Shown one piece after another: positions 1-5,310 of a stretch of 6,053 nucleotides of DNA (its first letter is position 1; each line of letters starts with the position of its first letter). The DNA lies in the NCBI GenBank assembly GCA_937944065.1, contig CALDZS010000360.1, forward strand, positions 1 through 6,053. Reading direction: 5' to 3'. The notes beneath the pieces were generated by a model that searched no databases, was not told where the DNA came from, and was given only the letters and a program-made list of their open reading frames with translations. A program made the position numbers and the translations under genes. Source of the DNA: an uncultured Amylibacter sp. GTDB taxonomy: Bacteria; Pseudomonadota; Alphaproteobacteria; Rhodobacterales; Rhodobacteraceae.

Positions 1-263
1 CGCCTGCCGCATCAGCGATTGAAATGGCCGAAGCGTTTTTGAAAGATCAAAAACGTTTGTTGCCATGTGCGGCACATGTTGCTGACGCTTACGGCATCAA
101 AGACACTTATGTTGGCGTACCGACAGTGATCGGTGCCGGCGGTATCGAGCGTGTGGTTGAAATCAAGTTGAACAAAACAGAACAAGCAGGATTTGATAAT
201 TCTGTGAACGCTGTTGCAGGCTTAGTTGAAGCTTGCAAAGAAATCGATGGTTCATTGGCATAA
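1..263 (+). CDS. mdh: Malate dehydrogenase, C-terminal part (5' truncated by window edge)
   Basis: This is the last 86 residues of an NAD-dependent malate dehydrogenase, the cytosolic TCA enzyme that interconverts malate and oxaloacetate. The first full codon in frame is at position 3 and the stop is TAA at 261-263. The visible part reads PAASAIEMAEAFLKDQK, then YVGVPTVIGAGGIERVVEIK, which is the conserved C-terminal region of the LDH-like MDH family common in alphaproteobacteria. The NAD-binding Rossmann half and the catalytic His lie upstream of the window. The ATG at 24 is internal and not the real start. A strong intrinsic terminator follows 24 bp after the stop, so mdh appears to be transcribed separately from the suc genes although it lies beside them. 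The family assignment is secure. Confidence 0.96.
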   Translation, partial: PAASAIEMAEAFLKDQKRLLPCAAHVADAYGIKDTYVGVPTVIGAGGIERVVEIKLNKTEQAGFDNSVNAVAGLVEACKEIDGSLA

Positions 264-286
264 TCGCCGAACCCACAATCAATTCG

Positions 287-322
287 AAGGCGCAATGGGA
301 AACCGTTGCGCCTTTTGGTTTT
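287..322 (+). terminator. Rho-independent terminator of mdh
   Basis: A 12-bp stem pairs 287-298 with 303-314 around a GAAA tetraloop at 299-302. All pairs are Watson-Crick except one T-G wobble (296/305). The outer arms are AAGGCGCAA and TTGCGCCTT. The right arm runs into TTTTGGTTTTC, a U-rich tail in the mdh direction. Read on the minus strand, the hairpin is followed by CGAATTG without a T run, so it should work poorly, if at all, for the convergent DUF1963 gene. Confidence 0.9.
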
Positions 323-381
323 CTAGCCAGCCGCAATCACGTCTGATGATCCGTTTGATATCTTGCCTGGCTCGGCAGGAC

Positions 382-1122
382 CTAAAAACACTGCGTATCA
401 AAGGCCCACAAATTTGGATCCGACCGGTGCCGCGCGATGTACACTGAACCACCATCGCCCCACCAGCATTTTGATTTGTCTTCAGAATTTATCTGAAGGG
501 CAAATTCAAAATCCGCCCCGTCTTCGCGATAATCCCACCAAGGTTCTGATTGAATGCAGCTTGGCCAGCCACCAATTTTTGTACGCCATACCCCATCAAT
601 GCCATCTTGATCATAGAAATCGCCAATTCCCAATGCATCAAAATCGATAGGCATTGTGTCATGCGTGGGATAATCGGTGCTAGGATCGTCGTTCCAACGG
701 GCTTCGAAAGGTAAAAACGAAGAACCGTGATCGGGAACTACGGCGGGTTGCAGCGCATCAAGATCCCGATAATATCTTATGAAAAAGGGAGAATTCGGCA
801 CTTTGTCTGACGAGTTAGAAATAACATTGCCCGCCAACATGCAATCTTCGGCGACAAAAACTTGTATCATCGAAAGATCCGTCAAGTTCGCAGGTACAAA
901 CGGCGCTTTCGTCAAGTTTAGTTGACACACTGGCCAAAGAGATTTTCCATTATGTGTTGGCCAAACCTCGTCCGACTTGATCACCCGTATTTCACCAAAA
1001 TACGACGCAGTCTGTTCCCCAGAAGGACGGAAACCTCCTATGTTTAGCACGCTGGTGGGCTTGGTGACCAATTGCCGCCAATCGGATGGCGCAGAGGAAG
1101 GGGCATCATTTTTACGTCTCAT
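382..1122 (-). CDS. DUF1963 / YwqG-like protein of unknown function
   Basis: This 246-residue protein has no signal peptide or membrane segment, so it is probably cytosolic. The sequence resembles the DUF1963 (YwqG-like) family. Residues 41-92 run from SYFGEIRV through VWPTHNGKSLWPVCQLNL to MIQVFVAED, matching the family pattern of FGG, WP, a QIN-like strand and a QFF-like strand. Residues 182-230 contain KIGGWPSCIQ, then FALQINSED, then WWGDGGSVYIARH, the characteristic C-terminal KIGG / LLQIDSD / WGDSG region. The biochemical role of this family is not established and none is proposed here. The start at 1122 is preceded by an AGGAAAG ribosome-binding site (1134-1140 on the plus strand) with 11-nt spacing, somewhat long. 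The gene stands alone, convergent to mdh and divergent to sucC, with the 118-bp mdh/DUF1963 gap on its 3' side. No convincing terminator of its own was found. The N-terminal 35 residues are polar and low in conservation signals. Confidence 0.85.
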   Translation of the reverse strand: MRRKNDAPSSAPSDWRQLVTKPTSVLNIGGFRPSGEQTASYFGEIRVIKSDEVWPTHNGKSLWPVCQLNLTKAPFVPANLTDLSMIQVFVAEDCMLAGNVISNSSDKVPNSPFFIRYYRDLDALQPAVVPDHGSSFLPFEARWNDDPSTDYPTHDTMPIDFDALGIGDFYDQDGIDGVWRTKIGGWPSCIQSEPWWDYREDGADFEFALQINSEDKSKCWWGDGGSVYIARHRSDPNLWAFDTQCF

Positions 1123-1164
1123 AAAATTTGGCGCTTTCCTGTTCTATTTCACCTAGGTTTTTTA

Positions 1165-1193
1165 ACGATACGATGGGTTTGCGCGGATGCCAA
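1165..1193 (-). promoter_or_regulatory. Candidate sigma-70 promoter for the DUF1963 gene
   Basis: On the minus strand TTGGCA (1188-1193) and TATCGT (1165-1170) are separated by exactly 17 bp, a reasonable match to TTGACA-N17-TATAAT. The -10 box lies 42 bp upstream of the DUF1963 start codon, giving a short leader. The match is by eye only; the -10 hexamer has two departures from consensus. Confidence 0.4.
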
Positions 1194-1226
1194 CGCGTGC
1201 ATTGCCCGCAGACGTGTCCTGTCGCC

Positions 1227-1273
1227 TTCACTTAACGACAATTGATTTGGCAGATGTAGCCCGTTTAAGTGAA
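1227..1273. repeat. Inverted repeat TTCACTTAA / TTAAGTGAA
   Basis: Two perfect 9-bp arms, TTCACTTAA (1227-1235) and TTAAGTGAA (1265-1273), are separated by 29 bp. The sequence could be two half-sites of a DNA-binding protein or a long-loop hairpin in the leader of a transcript. There is no GC-rich stem or T run, so it is not an intrinsic terminator. A partial third copy, CTTCACTT, recurs at 1393-1400 close to sucC. The function is unknown. Confidence 0.5.
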
Positions 1274-1293
1274 AGAATGTGTCTTCATTTACG

Positions 1294-1305
1294 TTGTGAT
1301 CACAA
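1294..1305. promoter_or_regulatory. Palindromic operator candidate, distal copy
   Basis: TTGTGATCACAA is a perfect 12-bp palindrome, 129 bp upstream of the sucC start codon. A second copy of its 10-bp core occurs 21 bp downstream. A short palindrome of this size is typical of a dimeric helix-turn-helix repressor or activator; the TTGT...ACAA ends recall GntR-family sites, but the regulator cannot be named from the sequence. Confidence 0.6.
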
Positions 1306-1315
1306 ATAAAAATCA

Positions 1316-1325
1316 TGTGATCACA
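1316..1325. promoter_or_regulatory. Palindromic operator candidate, proximal copy
   Basis: TGTGATCACA repeats the core of the distal site; the identity continues for 12 bases (TGTGATCACAAA at 1295-1306 and 1316-1327). The centres are 21 bp apart, two turns of B-DNA, so two dimers would bind the same face of the helix. The site ends 34 bp before the TATAAA box that may be the sucC -10 element, which places it upstream of or next to the expected -35 position. Confidence 0.6.
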
Positions 1326-1359
1326 AAACTCGAGAAAAGAGTGTTTTTAGGTGTTTTCC

Positions 1360-1365
1360 TATAAA
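1360..1365 (+). promoter_or_regulatory. Candidate -10 box of the suc operon promoter
   Basis: TATAAA is the best -10-like hexamer upstream of sucC, 68 bp before the start codon. At 15-19 bp upstream there is no recognisable -35 hexamer (AAGAGT at the 17-bp position). A weak -35 next to a paired operator would fit a promoter that needs an activator, but a different start site cannot be excluded. Confidence 0.3.
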
Positions 1366-1433
1366 TAGCCTTTTGTCCCTCGGGTTTATATGCTTCACTT
1401 TGTTAAATTCCAGATCAAAGCGGAGCTTTTGCT

Positions 1434-2627
1434 ATGAACATCCACGAATACCAAGCCAAACAACTTCTCAAAGCCTATGGCTGCCCAATCTCTGATGGGC
1501 GTGTTGTCATGGCAGGCGACGATGCTGCCGCAGCGGCGGCTGAATTGGATGGCCCACTTTGGGTGGTCAAAGCGCAAATTCACGCGGGTGGTCGCGGCAA
1601 AGGGTCGTTTAAAGAGGCCGCCGCTGGCGATCAAGGTGGTGTTCGCCTGACGAAATCCGTCGAAGAAGCAGCGGCTGCAACCGCGGCCATGTTGGGGAAA
1701 ACTCTGGTCACACATCAAACGGGTCCAGCAGGCAAGCAAGTGAACCGCATTTATATAGAAGATGGATCAGGCATCGAAACAGAACTGTATCTGGCCGTTC
1801 TGATCGACCGTGTGACGTCACGCATCGCGTTTGTCGCCTCGACTGAAGGTGGGATGAACATCGAAGAAGTAGCCGAAGAGACCCCTGAAAAAATCATCAC
1901 TGTTACAATAGACCCGTCTGCTGGCTTTACCAAAGCAAACGGCAAAGAGGTAGCTAGCGCGCTTGGCCTAAAAGGCGGGCAAGTCGATGAATGTATTGAA
2001 TTGACCCAAAACCTGTACCGTATGTTCGTTGAAAAAGACATGGATATGCTGGAAATCAATCCGCTGATAGTCACCGACGCGGGCACGCTGAAATGCCTAG
2101 ACGCAAAAATGGGGTTCGACGGCAATGCCATGTTCCGCCAGCCAGATATCTTGGCACTGCGTGACGAAACCGAAGAAGATCCCAAAGAATTGGAAGCGTC
2201 GAAATACGACCTCAGCTATATCGCGCTGGACGGTGAAATCGGCTGTATGGTCAACGGTGCTGGTTTGGCAATGGCAACCATGGATATCATCAAGCTGAAA
2301 GGCGCTGAGCCTGCAAATTTCTTGGATGTTGGTGGCGGGGCCACAACTGAAAAGGTGACTGCGGCGTTCAAAATCATCACCTCTGATCCACAGGTAAAGG
2401 GTATTTTGGTGAATATCTTTGGCGGGATCATGCGCTGCGACGTCATTGCGGAGGGCGTTGTCCAAGCCGTGCAAGAGGTTGGTCTGAAAGTACCTTTGGT
2501 GGTGCGTTTGGAAGGCACGAAAGTGCAAGAAGGCAAAGACATTATCAACAACTCGCCACTAGATGTAATTGCTGCGGACGATCTGGATGATGCGGCCGAA
2601 AAAATTGTTAAGGCTGTTAAAGGATAG
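1434..2627 (+). CDS. sucC: Succinyl-CoA ligase (ADP-forming), beta subunit
   Basis: This is the beta subunit of succinyl-CoA synthetase, which joins SucD to convert succinyl-CoA, ADP and phosphate into succinate, CoA and ATP in the cytosol. At 397 residues it is the normal family length. The ATP-grasp domain (about 1-235) begins with the family start MNIHEYQAKQLL and includes WVVKAQIHAGGRGKG (43-57) for nucleotide binding. The magnesium-binding set is MLEINPL (205-211; Glu207, Asn209) with Asp223 in CLDAK. The C-terminal ligase domain contains GCMVNGAGLAMATMD (270-284), NFLDVGGGA (295-303), NIFGGIMRCD (327-336) and RLEGTKV (358-364). The start is supported by GGAG at 1422-1425, 8 nt upstream. 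It is the first gene of the apparent suc operon, and its TAG stop shares its G with the GTG start of the next gene. Nothing appears to be missing. Confidence 0.98.
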   Translation: MNIHEYQAKQLLKAYGCPISDGRVVMAGDDAAAAAAELDGPLWVVKAQIHAGGRGKGSFKEAAAGDQGGVRLTKSVEEAAAATAAMLGKTLVTHQTGPAGKQVNRIYIEDGSGIETELYLAVLIDRVTSRIAFVASTEGGMNIEEVAEETPEKIITVTIDPSAGFTKANGKEVASALGLKGGQVDECIELTQNLYRMFVEKDMDMLEINPLIVTDAGTLKCLDAKMGFDGNAMFRQPDILALRDETEEDPKELEASKYDLSYIALDGEIGCMVNGAGLAMATMDIIKLKGAEPANFLDVGGGATTEKVTAAFKIITSDPQVKGILVNIFGGIMRCDVIAEGVVQAVQEVGLKVPLVVRLEGTKVQEGKDIINNSPLDVIAADDLDDAAEKIVKAVKG

Positions 2628-3220
2628 TGGCCAAAAATATGCGAAATGCTCTTAAATATCTGGTTTTGACCGCGACGGCGGTGACAGCCCTGTCTACACC
2701 GATCATCGCACAGGACACCAAGTCAGAGGTCAATCCAGACCCTGTCTACGTGTTCAATCGCACATGCTATGCGCAGGTTCCAAATGTCGAGGCGATCCGC
2801 ACCATGGCGACCAAGCTTGCTTGGCGTGCAATGAACAATGATGAATTGGAAGAATTCAAAAACTCGGACAATCCAACATCACTGGATGGTTGGGATGTCC
2901 AAGTCGGCGAGCGCCTGTTCCGTGTCGGTGTTACCCAATCAGGGCTAAGTCCGAAATTGACAGCCTCGTTCCCTGATTTTGCCAACGGCGTCGCGACATC
3001 TTGTTCGTTGGTCTTGGATGATCAACAAGACGGCGACCTGTTATTGGCAAATATGCAGACTTTGGCTGGCAAAGATCCAATTAGCGCTGACGTTCCAGAG
3101 GGTTTGTTACGCACAACAACTTGGGGCGGTGGCAACGACGATTTGAAAGTATTCTTATTCGCCAAAGTTCCCGCCACAGGCAAAGGTGGCTTACTGAACG
3201 TCACGATATTGCAAAGGTAA
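2627..3220 (+). CDS. Secreted or periplasmic protein of unknown function, between sucC and sucD
   Basis: A 197-residue protein whose function I do not recognise. The N-terminus looks like a Sec signal peptide: a basic start with Lys3, Arg6 and Lys10, a hydrophobic stretch at 11-27, and a probable cleavage after Ala28 (PIIA|QD). The mature part of about 169 residues has two cysteines, Cys47 and Cys126, which could form a disulfide in the periplasm, and a Trp166 followed by NDDLKVFLFAK. The GTG start at 2627 overlaps the sucC TAG by one base, suggesting translational coupling. An ATG at 2639 (residue 5) is the alternative start and would leave the signal peptide largely intact. The AAGGA at 2620-2624 is too close to the GTG and far from the ATG, so the start is uncertain by four codons. 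The cysteine and tryptophan spacing matches the next gene, hinting at shared ancestry. The link to the TCA enzymes is by position only. Confidence 0.85.
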   Translation: MAKNMRNALKYLVLTATAVTALSTPIIAQDTKSEVNPDPVYVFNRTCYAQVPNVEAIRTMATKLAWRAMNNDELEEFKNSDNPTSLDGWDVQVGERLFRVGVTQSGLSPKLTASFPDFANGVATSCSLVLDDQQDGDLLLANMQTLAGKDPISADVPEGLLRTTTWGGGNDDLKVFLFAKVPATGKGGLLNVTILQR

Positions 3221-3221
3221 C

Positions 3222-3227
3222 AAGGAG
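3222..3227 (+). promoter_or_regulatory. Ribosome-binding site supporting a GTG start
   Basis: AAGGAG lies 9 nt before the GTG at 3237. It fixes this GTG as the start of the lipoprotein gene; the frame's next ATG (3267, residue 11) would remove half of the signal peptide. Confidence 0.8.
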
Positions 3228-3236
3228 CGCTGATCC

Positions 3237-3797
3237 GTGAAACTCTCTTCGACTATTCTTGGCCTTATGATTGCCGCTGGCATCACCGCCTGCACGACGC
3301 CTGAAGGCACGGTCAAGCTGGGCGAAGTCGATGTGAACATGGAGAACGCTGAAGCAATCGGCGAAAAAGCCATTGATACTGCCATGAACAACACCAGCTA
3401 TACCCAAGCGGTGAACAGTTTGGCAAAATACTGCCGCATGAAAAGGATTAATGTGGCCTCGGTTCAAAAAGCGCTAAAGGCTGACGGGTTTCTAAGCGTC
3501 GGAAAACGCAAACGTGACAACGTCGAAGTCTTCATGCACCCCGATGGCCGCCCCGTCATGGGCACAGCAACGGGCAACGGCAAACAACCTGGATGCGTGG
3601 TGATGATGGCAAAAGACCAAGCACAAACAGCCCCCGTCGACGCATTGCTGCGAAAAAAGATGTTTTCAAACCTAGAACGTCTGCCGTTTAAGCTCCCCAA
3701 AACCGCTGGCGCGTGGATTGTAGATGGCAATGACAAGAACCTAATCATTCTGGTGAAAGACCGCAAAAGCGCGGGTATCGCCTATATCACAGGCTAG
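3237..3797 (+). CDS. Small lipoprotein of unknown function, between sucC and sucD
   Basis: A 186-residue protein with a clear lipoprotein signal: Lys2, a hydrophobic stretch 5-17, and the lipobox ITAC, making Cys19 the lipidated residue. Residue +2 is Thr rather than Asp, which by the Escherichia coli sorting rule would favour the outer membrane. After a polar linker with a probable helix (about 36-65) come Cys66 with Asn72-Val73 (CRMKRINVASV), Cys120 (GCVVMM) and Trp160 followed by NDKNLIILVK. The same residues at the same spacings appear in the preceding gene, so the two may be distant paralogues. The start is GTG, backed by a good ribosome-binding site, 16 bp after the upstream stop. I do not recognise a named family. 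Its location inside the suc operon suggests co-expression with the TCA enzymes, but its envelope location argues against a direct catalytic role. Confidence 0.85.
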   Translation: MKLSSTILGLMIAAGITACTTPEGTVKLGEVDVNMENAEAIGEKAIDTAMNNTSYTQAVNSLAKYCRMKRINVASVQKALKADGFLSVGKRKRDNVEVFMHPDGRPVMGTATGNGKQPGCVVMMAKDQAQTAPVDALLRKKMFSNLERLPFKLPKTAGAWIVDGNDKNLIILVKDRKSAGIAYITG

Positions 3798-3851
3798 CCT
3801 ATCTGGGTTGGTTAAACAAAATTAATAGAACAAAAGCAAAGGCTTAAAACC

Positions 3852-4751
3852 ATGTCGATCCTCATCAACAAAGACACAAAAATCATCGTCCAAGGTCTGA
3901 CTGGTAAAACGGGCACCTTCCACACGGAACAAGCCATCGCATATCACGGCACCCAAATGGTCGCGGGTACTCATCCGAAAAAAGGCGGAACCGATTGGAC
4001 GTCTTCAAATGGTGACATCCGCCCGATCTATGCCACAGTGGCCGAGGCAAAGGAAAAAACAGGTGCCAACGCTTCGGTAATCTATGTCCCCCCTGCAGGT
4101 GCCGCCGCTGCGATCCTAGAGGCAATTGACGCAGAAATCGAATTGATCACGTGCATCACCGAAGGTATTCCAGTGATGGATATGGTCACCGTAAAAGACC
4201 AATTGGACAAATCCAAATCGCGACTGGTTGGCGGCAACTGCCCTGGCCTGCTGACCCCAGAAGAGTGCAAAATCGGCATCATGCCTGGATCAATTTTCCA
4301 AAAAGGATCGGTAGGGGTTCTGTCCCGCTCTGGTACGCTGACATACGAGGCGGTTTACCAAACCACCCAAGCAGGTCTGGGCCAAACAACTGCGGTTGGC
4401 ATCGGGGGCGATCCGATCAAAGGCACAGAGTTTATTGACGTGTTGGAACTGTTCTTGGCCGATGACGAAACCCAATCGATCATTATGATCGGTGAAATTG
4501 GCGGATCAGCCGAAGAAGACGCAGCGCAATTCCTGATCGACGAGGCCAAAAAGGGCCGCAAAAAACCAGTCGCTGGTTTCATCGCAGGCCGCACCGCCCC
4601 TCCAGGCCGTCGTATGGGTCATGCTGGTGCAATCGTTGCGGGCGGCAAAGGCGGTGCCGAGGATAAAATCGAGGCCATGCGCGCCGCTGGTATCATCGTG
4701 TCAGACAGCCCCGCTGGTTTGGGCGAGGCTGTGCTGAAAGCGATTGGGTAA
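3852..4751 (+). CDS. sucD: Succinyl-CoA ligase (ADP-forming), alpha subunit
   Basis: This is the alpha subunit of succinyl-CoA synthetase, which binds CoA and carries the phosphohistidine intermediate of the SucCD complex. Its 299 residues are close to the usual length of about 290. The CoA-binding Rossmann domain (about 1-130) opens with MSILINKDTKIIVQGLTGK and TFHTEQAI (22-29). Family signatures follow: ITEGIP (102-107), GGNCPGLL (127-134), SRSGTLTYE (158-166), GIGGDPIKG (183-191) and GEIGGSAEE (214-222). The active-site His257 lies in GRRMGHAGA (252-260), matching His246 of the E. coli enzyme. AAAGG at 3838-3842 is 9 nt before the start. The 54-bp gap upstream is AT-rich and shows no convincing promoter or terminator, so read-through from sucC is the simple assumption. 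The two subunit genes are unusually separated by two envelope protein genes (1,224 bp between sucC stop and sucD start). Confidence 0.98.
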   Translation: MSILINKDTKIIVQGLTGKTGTFHTEQAIAYHGTQMVAGTHPKKGGTDWTSSNGDIRPIYATVAEAKEKTGANASVIYVPPAGAAAAILEAIDAEIELITCITEGIPVMDMVTVKDQLDKSKSRLVGGNCPGLLTPEECKIGIMPGSIFQKGSVGVLSRSGTLTYEAVYQTTQAGLGQTTAVGIGGDPIKGTEFIDVLELFLADDETQSIIMIGEIGGSAEEDAAQFLIDEAKKGRKKPVAGFIAGRTAPPGRRMGHAGAIVAGGKGGAEDKIEAMRAAGIIVSDSPAGLGEAVLKAIG

Positions 4752-4779
4752 CTTAGATGGGATTTGTTGGGACTAACAT

Positions 4780-5310
4780 ATGACCAATCCTCTCCACCAT
4801 ATCTACAATGGTCTGTCCAAGACTTTTGACTATTCGGGCCGCGCTAGTCGGTCTGAATATTGGTGGACATTTGGGTTCATGTTGTTGTTCACCAGCATTT
4901 GGCAATCTCTGTTATTCCTGACCATCTTTGACAAAATCGACAATCGTGCCTTTGCAGGCGGGTTCACTATGGAAACGTTTCCGATTGCTCTGGTGCTCAA
5001 CATCTCTTTCTTGATTTTCACGCCAACCATGCTCGCGCTTGTCGCCCGCCGCTTTCAAGATCGCGGTTGGTCTGGACGTTGGTTCAAATACATCGCCTAT
5101 TTCACAATGTCTGCATTTGTGTGTTTTTTAATCGCAATCGGTGGGTATGTGACACAGATAGAGGCCGCTGCCCTATATGGTTTGGGCGCAGGCATCTATT
5201 TCAGTATCATCCCATATCTGTCTATCGTGTGGACAACTTGGGCAGGCTTTGCGCGCCCACAACCCGCAGATAATTCATACGGCCCTAACCCACTGGAGGT
5301 TTCATCATGA
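4780..5310 (+). CDS. DUF805 family integral membrane protein
   Basis: A 176-residue inner-membrane protein of the DUF805 (YhaH/YhaI-like) family, whose function is not established. The family hallmarks are present: FDYSGRASRSEYWW (16-29), where GRASRSEYW precedes the first membrane helix; RRFQDRGWSGRW (90-101), the conserved RR-x-D-x-G-x-SG loop; and the C-terminal SYGPNPL (166-172). Hydrophobic stretches at about 30-50, 68-88, 103-123 and 134-156 suggest four transmembrane segments. The ribosome-binding site is weak (GGGA at 4769-4772). The gene begins 28 bp after sucD and its TGA stop overlaps the sucA ATG (ATGA), so it is very likely in the same transcript and translationally coupled to sucA. 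It has no evident tie to 2-oxoglutarate dehydrogenase chemistry. Confidence 0.92.
   Translation: MTNPLHHIYNGLSKTFDYSGRASRSEYWWTFGFMLLFTSIWQSLLFLTIFDKIDNRAFAGGFTMETFPIALVLNISFLIFTPTMLALVARRFQDRGWSGRWFKYIAYFTMSAFVCFLIAIGGYVTQIEAAALYGLGAGIYFSIIPYLSIVWTTWAGFARPQPADNSYGPNPLEVSS
5295..5300 (+). promoter_or_regulatory. Strong ribosome-binding site of sucA within the DUF805 gene
   Basis: GGAGGT, six bases before the sucA ATG, is the closest match to the anti-Shine-Dalgarno sequence in the window. It sits inside the last codons of the DUF805 gene and decides the sucA start at 5307. Confidence 0.85.

Larger units (their letters stand above)
1123..1433. promoter_or_regulatory. Divergent intergenic regulatory region between DUF1963 gene and sucC
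   Basis: This 311-bp stretch has no credible coding sequence. It must carry the promoter of the minus-strand DUF1963 gene and very likely the main promoter of the suc operon, because mdh is closed by its own terminator upstream. From left to right it holds a minus-strand promoter candidate (1165-1193), an inverted repeat (1227-1273), two identical palindromic operators (1294-1325), an AT-rich stretch with a TATAAA box (1360-1365), and the sucC ribosome-binding site GGAG (1422-1425). The GGAG overlaps a small possible hairpin, AAAGC-GGA-GCTTT (1417-1429), too short to interpret with confidence. The half nearest sucC is clearly more AT-rich than the flanking genes. Confidence 0.75.

Noticed and set aside
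364..377. Possible terminator for the DUF1963 gene (TGCC/GGCA stem)
   Set aside because: Only four pairs and no T-rich stretch after it on the minus strand.
226..650. Plus-strand open frames between mdh and the DUF1963 gene
   Set aside because: They overlap the mdh terminator or lie antisense to the DUF1963 gene, resemble no family and have no ribosome-binding site.
1294..1325. CRP/FNR-type binding sites
   Set aside because: A CRP site needs TGTGA and TCACA separated by 6 bp; here the two halves touch with no spacer. FNR sites (TTGAT-N4-ATCAA) do not fit either.
1294..1327. Short CRISPR-like direct repeat
   Set aside because: Only two copies of a 12-base repeat with a 9-base spacer; the palindrome and promoter position fit an operator pair, not an array.
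1395..2551. Several minus-strand open frames across sucC
   Set aside because: They are antisense to a fully conserved gene and their translations look like reverse-frame artefacts rich in Ser, Pro and Arg.
3791..3800. Perfect palindrome AGGCTAGCCT over the lipoprotein stop codon
   Set aside because: As a hairpin it leaves only 3 pairs around a 4-base loop and has no T run, so it is not a terminator; a 10-bp palindrome can occur by chance.
3798..3851. Internal promoter before sucD
   Set aside because: The gap is AT-rich, but no -35/-10 pair with acceptable spacing could be found.
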